A stretch of DNA of 64,000 nt from Siphonobacter sp. BAB-5405 (lineage in GTDB: Bacteria; Bacteroidota; Bacteroidia; Cytophagales; Spirosomataceae). The position numbers were made by a program, and so were the translations under genes. The stretch's first letter is position 1. Each line of letters starts with the position of its first letter. This document shows positions 26,878 to 35,151 of this stretch, piece by piece. Where the stretch lies: the NCBI RefSeq assembly GCF_002872335.1, contig NZ_NJAG01000012.1, positions 87,051 through 151,050 of the forward strand, read 5' to 3'. The notes beneath the pieces were generated by a model, which saw nothing but the letters and a program-made list of their open reading frames with translations, did no database searches and was not told the DNA's origin.

Positions 26878-29352
26878 ATGATTAAGCAACTGGCTGGTAC
26901 GCTCCTCTTTGCCTTTACCTTCTTTCCTGCTCTAAGTCAGTCAAATCTCAAACTTTGGTACCAACAACCTGCCGAAGTCTGGACGGAAGCCCTTCCTGTA
27001 GGCAATGGTCGACTGGGTGCGATGGTTTTTGGACGCCCCGCTCAGGAACTCATCCAGCTTAATGAAAGTACACTTTGGTCGGGAGGCCCCGTCAAACCAA
27101 ACGAAAACCCTAACGCCTATACGTACTTGCCCCAGGTGCGGGAAGCTCTGGCGGCTGAGGAGTATCCCAAAGCAGTACAACTGCTGAAGAAAATGCAGGG
27201 CCGTTATACCCAAACGTATTTGCCGCTAGGCGATCTGCTCATTCAACAGGATTTAAAGGGACAACAACCGTCCAGCTACACGCGTGATCTGGACCTGAGC
27301 AAGGCTCTGGCTACCACGCGTTTTACAGTCAACGGCACCGAGTATACCCGGGAAGTGTTCAGCTCTGCTCCGGACCAGGTACTTGTCATTCGCCTGAAAG
27401 CCAGCAAGTCCGGTCAACTTAACTTTGACGTAAAAGGCAGCAGCAAGCTACGATTCGAGAAGCAGACGCAGGGTACGAATGAGCTGATTGTGAAAGGCAA
27501 AGCTCCGGCCCACGTTGATCCGAATTACTACAACGCCCCCGGCCGAAATCCCATCATTTACGACGATCCGGCGGGCTGCAATGGCATGCGGTACCAGTTT
27601 CGGATCAAAGCTCTGCCCGTGCAGGGACAGGTACAGACGGATACGGCAGGCATTCACGTACGTAATGCGTCGGAAGTGGTCTTGCTGGTATCCGCAGCCA
27701 CCAGTTTTAACGGCTTTGACAAATGCCCCGACAAAGAGGGCAAAGACGAAGCCAAACTGGCCGCTCAGTACCTCAATCAAGCTGCCACACAGCCGTACAA
27801 TCGTTTATTGAGTAAGCATACAGCTGATTATCAAAAGTATTTCAACCGATTCTCCTTCACGCTAACGGATTCTACCCGTACCAACCCCAACCTGGCTTTA
27901 CCTTCCGATCAGCGATTGGAGCAATACGGCAAGGGTACGTACGATCCAGGGGTGGAAACGCTGTACTTCCATTACGGTCGCTATCTGCTCATTTCGAGTT
28001 CGCGGCCCGGTGGTACGCCAGCCAACCTACAGGGCATCTGGAATCAGCATATGCGGGCCCCGTGGAGTTCAAACTTCACGATCAACATCAATACGCAGAT
28101 GAATTACTGGCCCGCTGAAGTGACTAATCTTTCAGAACTGCACCAGCCGCTGTTCGAACTCATTAAAGATTTATCCAAAACGGGTAAGCAAACGGCTCAG
28201 ACCTATTATAAACTTCCGGGCTGGGTGGCTCACCATAATACGGACATCTGGGCGTTGTCCAACGCCGTGGGCGATATGGGCGATGGCGATCCGATGTGGG
28301 CCAACTGGAATGAAGCGGCAGGCTGGCTTTCGCAGCACTTGTGGGAACATTACCGCTTTACGGGTGATCGCCAGTTCCTGAAAGAAACGGCTTATCCGCT
28401 CATGAAAGGAGCCGCTACTTTTTTGCTGGGCTATCTGGTCGAAGATAAGGATGGTTATCTGATTACCTCGCCCTCGACTTCTCCCGAAAACTCGTTCCTG
28501 GACTCCAAGGGCAAACCGGCTTACGTAACGGTTGGCTCCACGATGGATATGTCGATTATCTGGGACTTGTTTACCAATCTGATTGAAGCTTCGCAAACCC
28601 TGGGGACGGATACGGAATTCCGCAACCTGCTGATCGAAAAGAAGAAAAAGCTCTTACCGCTCCATATCGGTCATAAAGGCAACCTACAGGAATGGTACAA
28701 GGACTGGGAGGATCAGGACCCTCACCACCGGCACGTTTCACACCTGTTTGGCCTGCATCCCGGACGGCAGATTGCCCCGCTGAGCACGCCTGAGTTTGCT
28801 CAGGCCGCCCGCCGTAGCCTCGAGTTACGCGGCGATGAAGGTACGGGTTGGAGTAAAGCCTGGAAAATCAACTTCTGGGCTCGTTTGCTCGACGGGAACC
28901 ATGCCTATTCGCTGGTTCGGCAGCTCCTTCGTTACACGAGAGAAAACGGAACTGCTTATCAACGCGGCGGGGGTACATATCCTAACTTTTTCGATGCTCA
29001 CCCGCCCTTCCAAATCGACGGTAATTTCGGCGGTACGGCAGGTATGACTGAAATGCTGGTCCAAAGTCATTTGGACGACATTCACCTCCTGGCCGCTCTG
29101 CCTGACGCCTGGAAAGCCGGTCAGGTGCAGGGTCTGCGGGCTCGTGGAGGCTTTGAATTAGCCATGCAGTGGAAAAACGGCAAGTTAACGACGGCTACGA
29201 TCAAATCGCTGAATGGGGAACCCTGCAAAATTCGTTCGGCTCAGCCCCTGTCCGTTAAAGGACTACGTACGCAGGCCGAACAGTCAGGTTCGTATTACCT
29301 ACTCTCATTCCCTACGCAGGCAGGAAAAACTTACGAACTCGTTTCGAAGTAG
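26878..29352 (+). CDS. glycoside hydrolase family 95 (alpha-L-fucosidase-type)
   Basis: 824 residues with a signal peptide (ending FPALSQ), so it is secreted to the periplasm or surface. The N-terminal beta domain starts with LKLWYQQPAEVWTEALPVGNGRLGAMVFG, the usual GH95 opening (position only). Catalytic-domain marks of the inverting (alpha/alpha)6 barrel are NININTQMNYWPAE near residue 400 (the water-activating Asn pair), TSPSTSPENS near 531 (general acid Glu) and FQIDGNFGGTAG near 710 (Asp). GH95 members cleave alpha-1,2-linked L-fucose, and some act on alpha-L-galactosides in plant xyloglucan or pectin. Which applies here cannot be told. It is monocistronic with a terminator at 29375-29409. 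Confidence 0.95.
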   Translation: MIKQLAGTLLFAFTFFPALSQSNLKLWYQQPAEVWTEALPVGNGRLGAMVFGRPAQELIQLNESTLWSGGPVKPNENPNAYTYLPQVREALAAEEYPKAVQLLKKMQGRYTQTYLPLGDLLIQQDLKGQQPSSYTRDLDLSKALATTRFTVNGTEYTREVFSSAPDQVLVIRLKASKSGQLNFDVKGSSKLRFEKQTQGTNELIVKGKAPAHVDPNYYNAPGRNPIIYDDPAGCNGMRYQFRIKALPVQGQVQTDTAGIHVRNASEVVLLVSAATSFNGFDKCPDKEGKDEAKLAAQYLNQAATQPYNRLLSKHTADYQKYFNRFSFTLTDSTRTNPNLALPSDQRLEQYGKGTYDPGVETLYFHYGRYLLISSSRPGGTPANLQGIWNQHMRAPWSSNFTININTQMNYWPAEVTNLSELHQPLFELIKDLSKTGKQTAQTYYKLPGWVAHHNTDIWALSNAVGDMGDGDPMWANWNEAAGWLSQHLWEHYRFTGDRQFLKETAYPLMKGAATFLLGYLVEDKDGYLITSPSTSPENSFLDSKGKPAYVTVGSTMDMSIIWDLFTNLIEASQTLGTDTEFRNLLIEKKKKLLPLHIGHKGNLQEWYKDWEDQDPHHRHVSHLFGLHPGRQIAPLSTPEFAQAARRSLELRGDEGTGWSKAWKINFWARLLDGNHAYSLVRQLLRYTRENGTAYQRGGGTYPNFFDAHPPFQIDGNFGGTAGMTEMLVQSHLDDIHLLAALPDAWKAGQVQGLRARGGFELAMQWKNGKLTTATIKSLNGEPCKIRSAQPLSVKGLRTQAEQSGSYYLLSFPTQAGKTYELVSK

Positions 29353-29374
29353 TTCTCCTCATCAAACATCTTTT

Positions 29375-29409
29375 AAAAGGTACGGAAGCAAAGTTTCCGT
29401 ACCTTTTTT
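29375..29409 (+). terminator. rho-independent terminator after GH95 gene
   Basis: AAAAGGTACGGAA (29375-29387) and TTCCGTACCTTTT (29395-29407) form a perfect 13-bp stem with a T tract. Confidence 0.87.
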
Positions 29410-29618
29410 CGTTTCCCTCGCTAAAGTGTAGAGACTGAAATTATTAGAAGTTAATGAGAATCTTTTCTTCAGGAACCCACAGATTTAGTTTTGTCGTTAG
29501 TCATTGTTGGTGAAGCACTATGCTGGCATTGATTTATAAGAAATAGATGGGTTAAAAACCCTAAAACTTTAAACCCATTTCCCTTTTCAAGTGACCCCTC
29601 ATTTGAATATTTAACTAT

Positions 29619-31731
29619 ATGACCATTCCCGTATTAGACCATACTGTTCGGAAACTAGCCGAACTCTTTTTCCCCGAAACCCCAACGCTTGCTTCTTCCA
29701 ATCATTCTGCCTCCACCTACGAACCCGAAACACTAGAAGTTTTCGTAGGAGATCTGATCGAACAGGCCTTCAGTGTGAACCTGGCTCTGGTGAAACACGA
29801 GAAAGCTGAAAACGAATTCTGGGACTGGAAAGAAAACAGCGAGCATCCATTTGTCTTTTTTGACCAGACATCCGAGGGGATGCGTCCCATCATTGCGGGC
29901 CGGGATCTGAAAAAAGGGAAACCCTATCACTACGCCATTAATGACCATGGCCCCGAACTTATCAGTGGCGAAGGCCTGACGCCCGCAAAGAACGACAACG
30001 GAAAAGTGTTGTTTTTAACCGCATTTCCGATTCAGCCTCTGGCCAGTGATGATTCCAGCACGAACGAAAAGCACATGACGCCCTGGCAGCGTACGCTGCA
30101 ATTGTTCAGAAACGAACGGCGGGACATCTATTATCTGTACCTCTACGCCATCGTTTCCGGATTGATTGCTCTGAGCTTACCCCTGGGTAGCCAGGCGATC
30201 GTCGGACTGATTCAGGGGGGATTGGTCTTTTCTTCCGTGTACCTGCTGGCGGCTCTGGTTATTGTAGGTACTCATTACGGGGATTTTACAGATCGTCCAG
30301 GTATCAATTGTGGAAGTTTTGCAACAACGCATTTTCGCAAAAGCAGCTTTTGAGTTTGTTTACCGGATTCCGAGGATTAAAGTGGAAGCACTCAACCGGT
30401 ACTATGCTCCAGAGCTAATGAACCGCTTTTTTGACATCCTGACCGTACAAAAGGCATTACCTAAAATCCTTATCGATATTACGGGAGCTGTCATTCAGAT
30501 TGCTTTTGGTCTGCTACTGCTCTTTGCGTATCACCCCATGTTCATTGTTTTTGGGTTGTTGACAATTTTACTCATCTTTCTGGTATTTCGCTTTAATGCC
30601 AGCAAAGGTTTGGAGACCAGTTTGTATGAATCCAAATACAAGTACAAGGTTGCTCAGTGGCTCGAAGACATTGCCCGTACCTTATTCAGCTTTAAGGTAA
30701 TTGGCAATACGAACCTGCCCGTACAGAAAATGGATGAGCTGGTAAGTCGTTACCTGCTTTACCGGCAGAAACACTTCAAAATTCTGTTGCGGATTTTTTA
30801 CTATATGGTGGCCTTCAAAACTCTGGTCATCGCAGCACTACTGATTCTGGGTATTTTCCTGGTGGTTGACCGGCAGATTACACTCGGTCAGTTTGTTGCT
30901 TCCGACATTATTATTGTATTGATCGTCAACTCCGTAGAAAAACTGATCACGAGTATTGATACCATCTTTGATTTGGTAACGGCTACCGAAAAGATGGGGA
31001 ATGTTACCGATCTGCCACTCGAACGGGAAGGAGGCTTACGGATGCCGATTAATAAACAGAATCTGGCTTTAGAGGTGCACAACCTTTCATTCCGCTACCC
31101 GGATGGCAAACGTCCCGTTCTGCAAAACCTGAGTTTCTCCATCAAACAGGGGGAACGTGTGGCGATTACGGGCTCGAACGGAGGCGGTAAAAATACACTG
31201 CTAACGTTACTGAGTGGTTTAATGACGGAATACGATGGCAGTATTTCAGTTAATGGCTTTTCGTTGCGAGACATTCATCTGAACGATTTTCGGAATGCGG
31301 TGGCGAAAAACGTAGCACCCAATGAAATTTTTGACGGAACCATTTTCGAAAACATTACGATGGGCCGTACGAATATTTCGCTGGATGATATTCGCTGGAC
31401 GCTTGAAAACCTCGGTCTGACGGATAAAATCGGTCAGCTTCCCGATGGTATTAACACCCCAATGCTGGCCGAGGGTCAACGGTTTTCTGAGAGCTTTAAG
31501 GCGAAAGTTACAGCCGCCCGTTGTATTGTAGAACGCCCTAAACTATTGATGTTTACGGACTTTTATGGCTTACTGGACCGGGAAGAAAAGCTGAAACTCA
31601 TCAAGTTTGTATGCGACAAAGCTCATCCCTGGACCTTTATCACTATTTCGCACGATCCGGAAGTGTTGGCCGCCTGCGATCGCGTGCTGATTCTGGAAAA
31701 TGGAAAAATTGTCAGTGACGGACCGTATTAG
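29619..31731 (+). pseudogene. ABC exporter (TMD-NBD) with degenerate ATPase motifs, frameshifted
   Basis: Two overlapping frames form one exporter of about 700 residues. Residues 1-150 are a soluble region unlike a plain ABC exporter start, possibly a degenerate C39-like domain (no catalytic Cys). The membrane domain starts at MTPWQRTLQLFRNERRDIYY. Frame is lost near 30264-30278, where ALVIVG continues in the next frame as LITGILQIVQVSIVEVLQQR. The length (2113) is one base over a multiple of three, so one base is extra or two are missing. The NBD is odd: Walker A is GSNGGGKNT (Asn where Ser/Thr is normal), the signature is EGQRFSESFKAK rather than LSGGQ, and Walker B ends MFTDFYGLLD with no catalytic Glu. 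The H-loop SHD is kept. I recall similar degeneracy in Bacteroidota relatives of this HlyB-like family. First gene of the HlyD-TolC operon. Confidence 0.82.
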
Positions 31732-31775
31732 TCATTTGTTTTCAGCTGCTGAAAACGTTTAACTCAACTCAAACC

Positions 31776-33143
31776 ATGCTTAACATATCTCCCAAACGAG
31801 TGGACCCGGATCTTTCGGAAAACGAAATTCAGTCCCTCAAAACGCTTTCTACCCACCGGACGGGTCGGAAGCTGGCCCGCTGGATTGTGGGTATTCTGTC
31901 CGTACTCTTCATTGTACTGTTCATGCCCTGGCAGCAGAATATCAATGGAACGGGTACGGTCACGGCCCTAACGCCCCAGGATCGTCCGCAGACGGTACAA
32001 AATATTATTGCCGGACGTATCGAAAAATGGCACGTTCGCGAGGGACAGGCCGTACAAAAAGGCGACACCATTTTAACGTTATCGGAGATCAAGGATGAAT
32101 ATTTTGATCCGAATCTACCCCTGCGTTTGTCCGAACAGGTCGATGCCAAAGAAACGGCCGTGGATGGGTACGAGAACAAAATTGAAGCCGTAGAAAACCA
32201 GTTGACTGCCCTACGAAACGCCCTGCGGTTGAGTCTGGAAAAGGCCCGTAACAAAGTGCTACAGGCACAGGCCAAAGTTCAGTCAGATAGCGTTGACCTG
32301 GCCAATGAGCGTATTCAGTTCCGAATTGCTGAAGTACGGTTTGAGCGTTTTCAGCAAGGGTACCAACAGGGTCTGTTTTCGAAAACGGACCTTGAAGGTC
32401 GTGAACTTACCTTTCAGGCGGCTCAGGCAAAAGTGGTTTCTGCTCAGAATAAACTCAATATCTCCCGACAGGACCTAATCAACTCCAGGATCGAGCTTAA
32501 TTCGATTGAGGCTGATTATCAGAAGGAAATTGCCAAATCATTATCCGATCGAAGTTCAGCTGTTTCATCGCTGGGCGATGGTCAGAAAGAGCTTTCGGAA
32601 CTACGGAATAAAGTAGCCAACGTCAATGTTCGCCGCAACCAGTACGTGTTACGGGCTCCGCAGGGGGGTATCGTGGTGAAAGCCCTGAAAGCCGGGGTTG
32701 GTGAAACCATTAAAGAAGGGGAACCCATCTGTACCTTACAGCCGCAAAATCCTCAAATGGCAGTTGAGTTGTATATCAAAGCCATGGACGTGCCGCTGAT
32801 TCAGAAAGGTCGTGAAGTACGAATTCAGTTTGATGGCTGGCCCGCCCTGCAGTTTTCGGGTTGGCCTTCCGTCAGTGTGGGTACCTTCGGGGGTCGTGTA
32901 GCCGTTATTGACCAGGTAAACTCGACCAGTGGCGAATACCGAATTCTGGTGACGGAGAAAGTAGAAGAACGTCGGGATCACCCCTGGCCCGCTCAATTGC
33001 GACTGGGTTCGGGTGTGTACGGTTGGGTCATGCTCGACAGCGTACCGGTGTGGTACGAAATCTGGCGACAACTTAACGGCTTCCCACCTAGCTTAAAAGA
33101 GGAGCCCAAAGGCGATTACGCCGGAAAGGGGGCGAAAAAATGA
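31776..33143 (+). CDS. HlyD/membrane-fusion family secretion adaptor
   Basis: 455 residues with one N-terminal membrane helix (about 35-52, WIVGILSVLFIVLFM). It is followed by the first half of a biotinyl-lipoyl-like domain (IIAGRIEKWHVREGQAVQKGD), a long coiled-coil hairpin (about 120-285; many Gln, Glu, Lys and Ala residues), the second lipoyl half (YVLRAPQGGIVVKALKAGVGE) and a beta-barrel domain. This is the periplasmic adaptor of a type I secretion or efflux system, bridging the ABC exporter upstream (44 bases) and the outer-membrane channel downstream (4-base overlap). Confidence 0.9.
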   Translation: MLNISPKRVDPDLSENEIQSLKTLSTHRTGRKLARWIVGILSVLFIVLFMPWQQNINGTGTVTALTPQDRPQTVQNIIAGRIEKWHVREGQAVQKGDTILTLSEIKDEYFDPNLPLRLSEQVDAKETAVDGYENKIEAVENQLTALRNALRLSLEKARNKVLQAQAKVQSDSVDLANERIQFRIAEVRFERFQQGYQQGLFSKTDLEGRELTFQAAQAKVVSAQNKLNISRQDLINSRIELNSIEADYQKEIAKSLSDRSSAVSSLGDGQKELSELRNKVANVNVRRNQYVLRAPQGGIVVKALKAGVGETIKEGEPICTLQPQNPQMAVELYIKAMDVPLIQKGREVRIQFDGWPALQFSGWPSVSVGTFGGRVAVIDQVNSTSGEYRILVTEKVEERRDHPWPAQLRLGSGVYGWVMLDSVPVWYEIWRQLNGFPPSLKEEPKGDYAGKGAKK

Positions 33144-34609
33144 GGTTTCTAATTGCTCGCTGGTCTGGGGGGCGTATCCCTACGGTCTTGCCGCCCAGAA
33201 CTGGCGTTTTTACCTTGGTTTTCTTCCTTTGGACAGCCGTTGCCGCTCCACTGTGGGCTCAGGATTCAGTACGCATTTTTAGTTTCAGTGATTATGCAGA
33301 TTTGATTTTAAGATACCACCCCATTGTAAAACAGGCGGACTTGATTCCAGCCGACGCCCGTACCGAATTGCTACAGGCCCGCGGCATGTTCGATCCGAAA
33401 CTGGCCTCGGATTTCAGTCGGAAAGAGTATAAGGACAAGGAATACTATAATCACTGGGAAAATTCGCTGAAAATACCGACCTGGACGGGTATTGACCTGA
33501 AAGCGGGTTATGACCGGAACACGGGGCCATACATCAATCCGCAGTATTACACGCCCGATGCTGGGTTGGTGTATGCGGGATTGAGCGTACCCCTGGCTCA
33601 GGGATTGCTGATTGATGCTCGCCGCTCAACGTTACGGCAGGCCAAGCTACTCCAGAATATTGCCGAAGCGGATCGTCAGAAGTTGATCAACAAAACCATG
33701 TACGATGCTGCCAAGACGTACTGGGACTGGTATTTTGCCTACCAGCAGTTTCGATTTACGGCGGATGGGCTCAATCTGGCTGATATTCGATACCGGGCGG
33801 TCAAGCAACGCGTGGAAATTGGTGACCTGGCCGCCATTGATTCCGTGCAGGCTAAAATCACGGTACAAGAACGTCTGGCTTCCTATCAGGCCGCGTTGCT
33901 GGAATTCCAGAATACCCGACTGGGCATTTCGAATAATCTCTGGAACGAGAACAACGAACCCGTAGAATTGCCCGAAAACGCGATTCCGGGGGGTGTAACC
34001 ATTCCCGAACCTACTCAGGAGCAGCTCGACGAGTTACTGGCTCGGGCGAACCGACAACATCCGGATCTGATCAAGCTGGATTTCAAACTCCAGCAATTGG
34101 ACATTGAGCGACGATTCCGGCAAAATCAGCTTTTACCGACGGTTAATGTCAATTATAACTTCATTCGCGAACCCGTAGCGGTCGGCAAATCGTATGACGC
34201 GGGCTGGTGGCTTACCAATAATTACAAAGTTGGTGCTGAAGTGAGTTTCCCGCTGTTTCTACGAAAGGAACGGGGCAAACTCCAGCAGGTTCGCATTAAA
34301 CAGGCCGATATGCGATTTGATCAGCAACAGACCCGGCGTTTGATTACGATCACTGTTCGGCAGGTATTCAATGAAGCCCGGGCTTTGCAGCAACAGGCCG
34401 AGACGCAAGGTCAGGCAACGGCCAATCAGTTGCTGCTGGTACGGGCCGAACAGCAGAAATTTGACATCGGAGAGAGTACCCTTTTCTTAGTCAATACGCA
34501 GGAAAGCAAGCTGATTGATATGCAAATCAAGACGGAGTCTCTGCGGGCGAAGTACGCGAAAGCCTGGGCTAACAGTCTGTACGCCGCCGGTGGAAATCCG
34601 CAACAATAG
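33140..34609 (+). CDS. TolC family outer membrane channel protein
   Basis: 489 residues; the ATG overlaps the stop of the HlyD gene in ATGA, showing translational coupling. An extended signal region ends ...VAAPLWAQ near residue 34. The mature protein is largely alpha-helical with two repeats of the outer membrane efflux protein fold: VKQADLIPADARTELLQARG, then LRQAKLLQNIAEADRQKLI in the first, and RQHPDLIKLDFKLQQLDIE in the second. Barrel-type strands such as LPTVNVNYNF lie between. It would form the trimeric exit duct for the exporter encoded upstream. The transported substrate is not apparent from the neighbourhood; no RTX or bacteriocin precursor was found. Confidence 0.9.
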   Translation: MRFLIARWSGGRIPTVLPPRTGVFTLVFFLWTAVAAPLWAQDSVRIFSFSDYADLILRYHPIVKQADLIPADARTELLQARGMFDPKLASDFSRKEYKDKEYYNHWENSLKIPTWTGIDLKAGYDRNTGPYINPQYYTPDAGLVYAGLSVPLAQGLLIDARRSTLRQAKLLQNIAEADRQKLINKTMYDAAKTYWDWYFAYQQFRFTADGLNLADIRYRAVKQRVEIGDLAAIDSVQAKITVQERLASYQAALLEFQNTRLGISNNLWNENNEPVELPENAIPGGVTIPEPTQEQLDELLARANRQHPDLIKLDFKLQQLDIERRFRQNQLLPTVNVNYNFIREPVAVGKSYDAGWWLTNNYKVGAEVSFPLFLRKERGKLQQVRIKQADMRFDQQQTRRLITITVRQVFNEARALQQQAETQGQATANQLLLVRAEQQKFDIGESTLFLVNTQESKLIDMQIKTESLRAKYAKAWANSLYAAGGNPQQ

Positions 34610-34761
34610 GGCTGTTTTCGATTAAGATTACCTTAAATTTTCATTTTTTTGAAACTAATTAGGCTGATTCTTAGCTAATAGGACAAGTGCACTAAACAAG
34701 CAATGGTTTTAGTATGTACTTTTATCCTAGCAATTTTATTCACTAAAAAACGACCATCGCT

Positions 34762-34932
34762 ATGTTTGGAATGGGAGGACCCGAAATCGCCCTTATCGTT
34801 GGGGCTTTTGTTCTGCTTTTCGGAGCCAAGAAAATTCCCGAGCTCGCACGGGGGCTGGGTAAAGGTATCCGTGAATTCAAGGATGCATCTAAAGAAATTC
34901 GGGAGAATATCGAAAATTCGACGAAAGAATAG
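34762..34932 (+). CDS. tatA: twin-arginine translocase subunit TatA/TatE
   Basis: 56-residue protein. It starts MFGMGGPEIALIVGAFVLLFG, giving the short N-out stretch and single membrane helix of TatA, then the conserved hinge FGAKKIPELARGLGKG and an amphipathic helix with a charged tail (REFKDASKEIRENIENS). TatA oligomers form the pore-like component for export of folded proteins with twin-arginine signals. No tatC is coded in this window, which is common in Bacteroidota where the genes are often separated. It is immediately followed by a terminator and preceded by about 150 bases without genes. Confidence 0.93.
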   Translation: MFGMGGPEIALIVGAFVLLFGAKKIPELARGLGKGIREFKDASKEIRENIENSTKE

Positions 34933-34949
34933 TTTCGTATGGACCCTAT

Positions 34950-34986
34950 AAAAAGCTTACTTCTTTAGTGGAGTAAGCTTTTTTTG
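34950..34986 (+). terminator. rho-independent terminator after tatA
   Basis: AAAAAGCTTACT (34950-34961) and AGTAAGCTTTTT (34972-34983) form a perfect 12-bp stem with T tract, 18 bases after the tatA stop. Confidence 0.88.
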
Positions 34987-35123
34987 TTGCCCCCTTCCGC
35001 TTGCTCATGATTTCTATCTGGTTCATCCGTTCTCTGTAGGGTACGTCGTACATTTATTCCTGCTACAGTCTCCGTCCAGTAAACCTTTTTCTCCTGCAAC
35101 GCTTCACAGTCTGCCGTATCTTC

Positions 35124-35131
35124 TATTTTTG
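35124..35131 (+). promoter_or_regulatory. TAnnTTTG promoter -7 element
   Basis: TATTTTTG, 20 bases before the ATG at 35152. No convincing -33 box at standard spacing. Confidence 0.42.
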
Positions 35132-35151
35132 TGGTTTCTATCTCTGCACGC

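Noticed and set aside
34703..34951. 82-codon open frame overlapping tatA
   Set aside because: Different frame from the clear TatA sequence, which has the correct helix and hinge motif.
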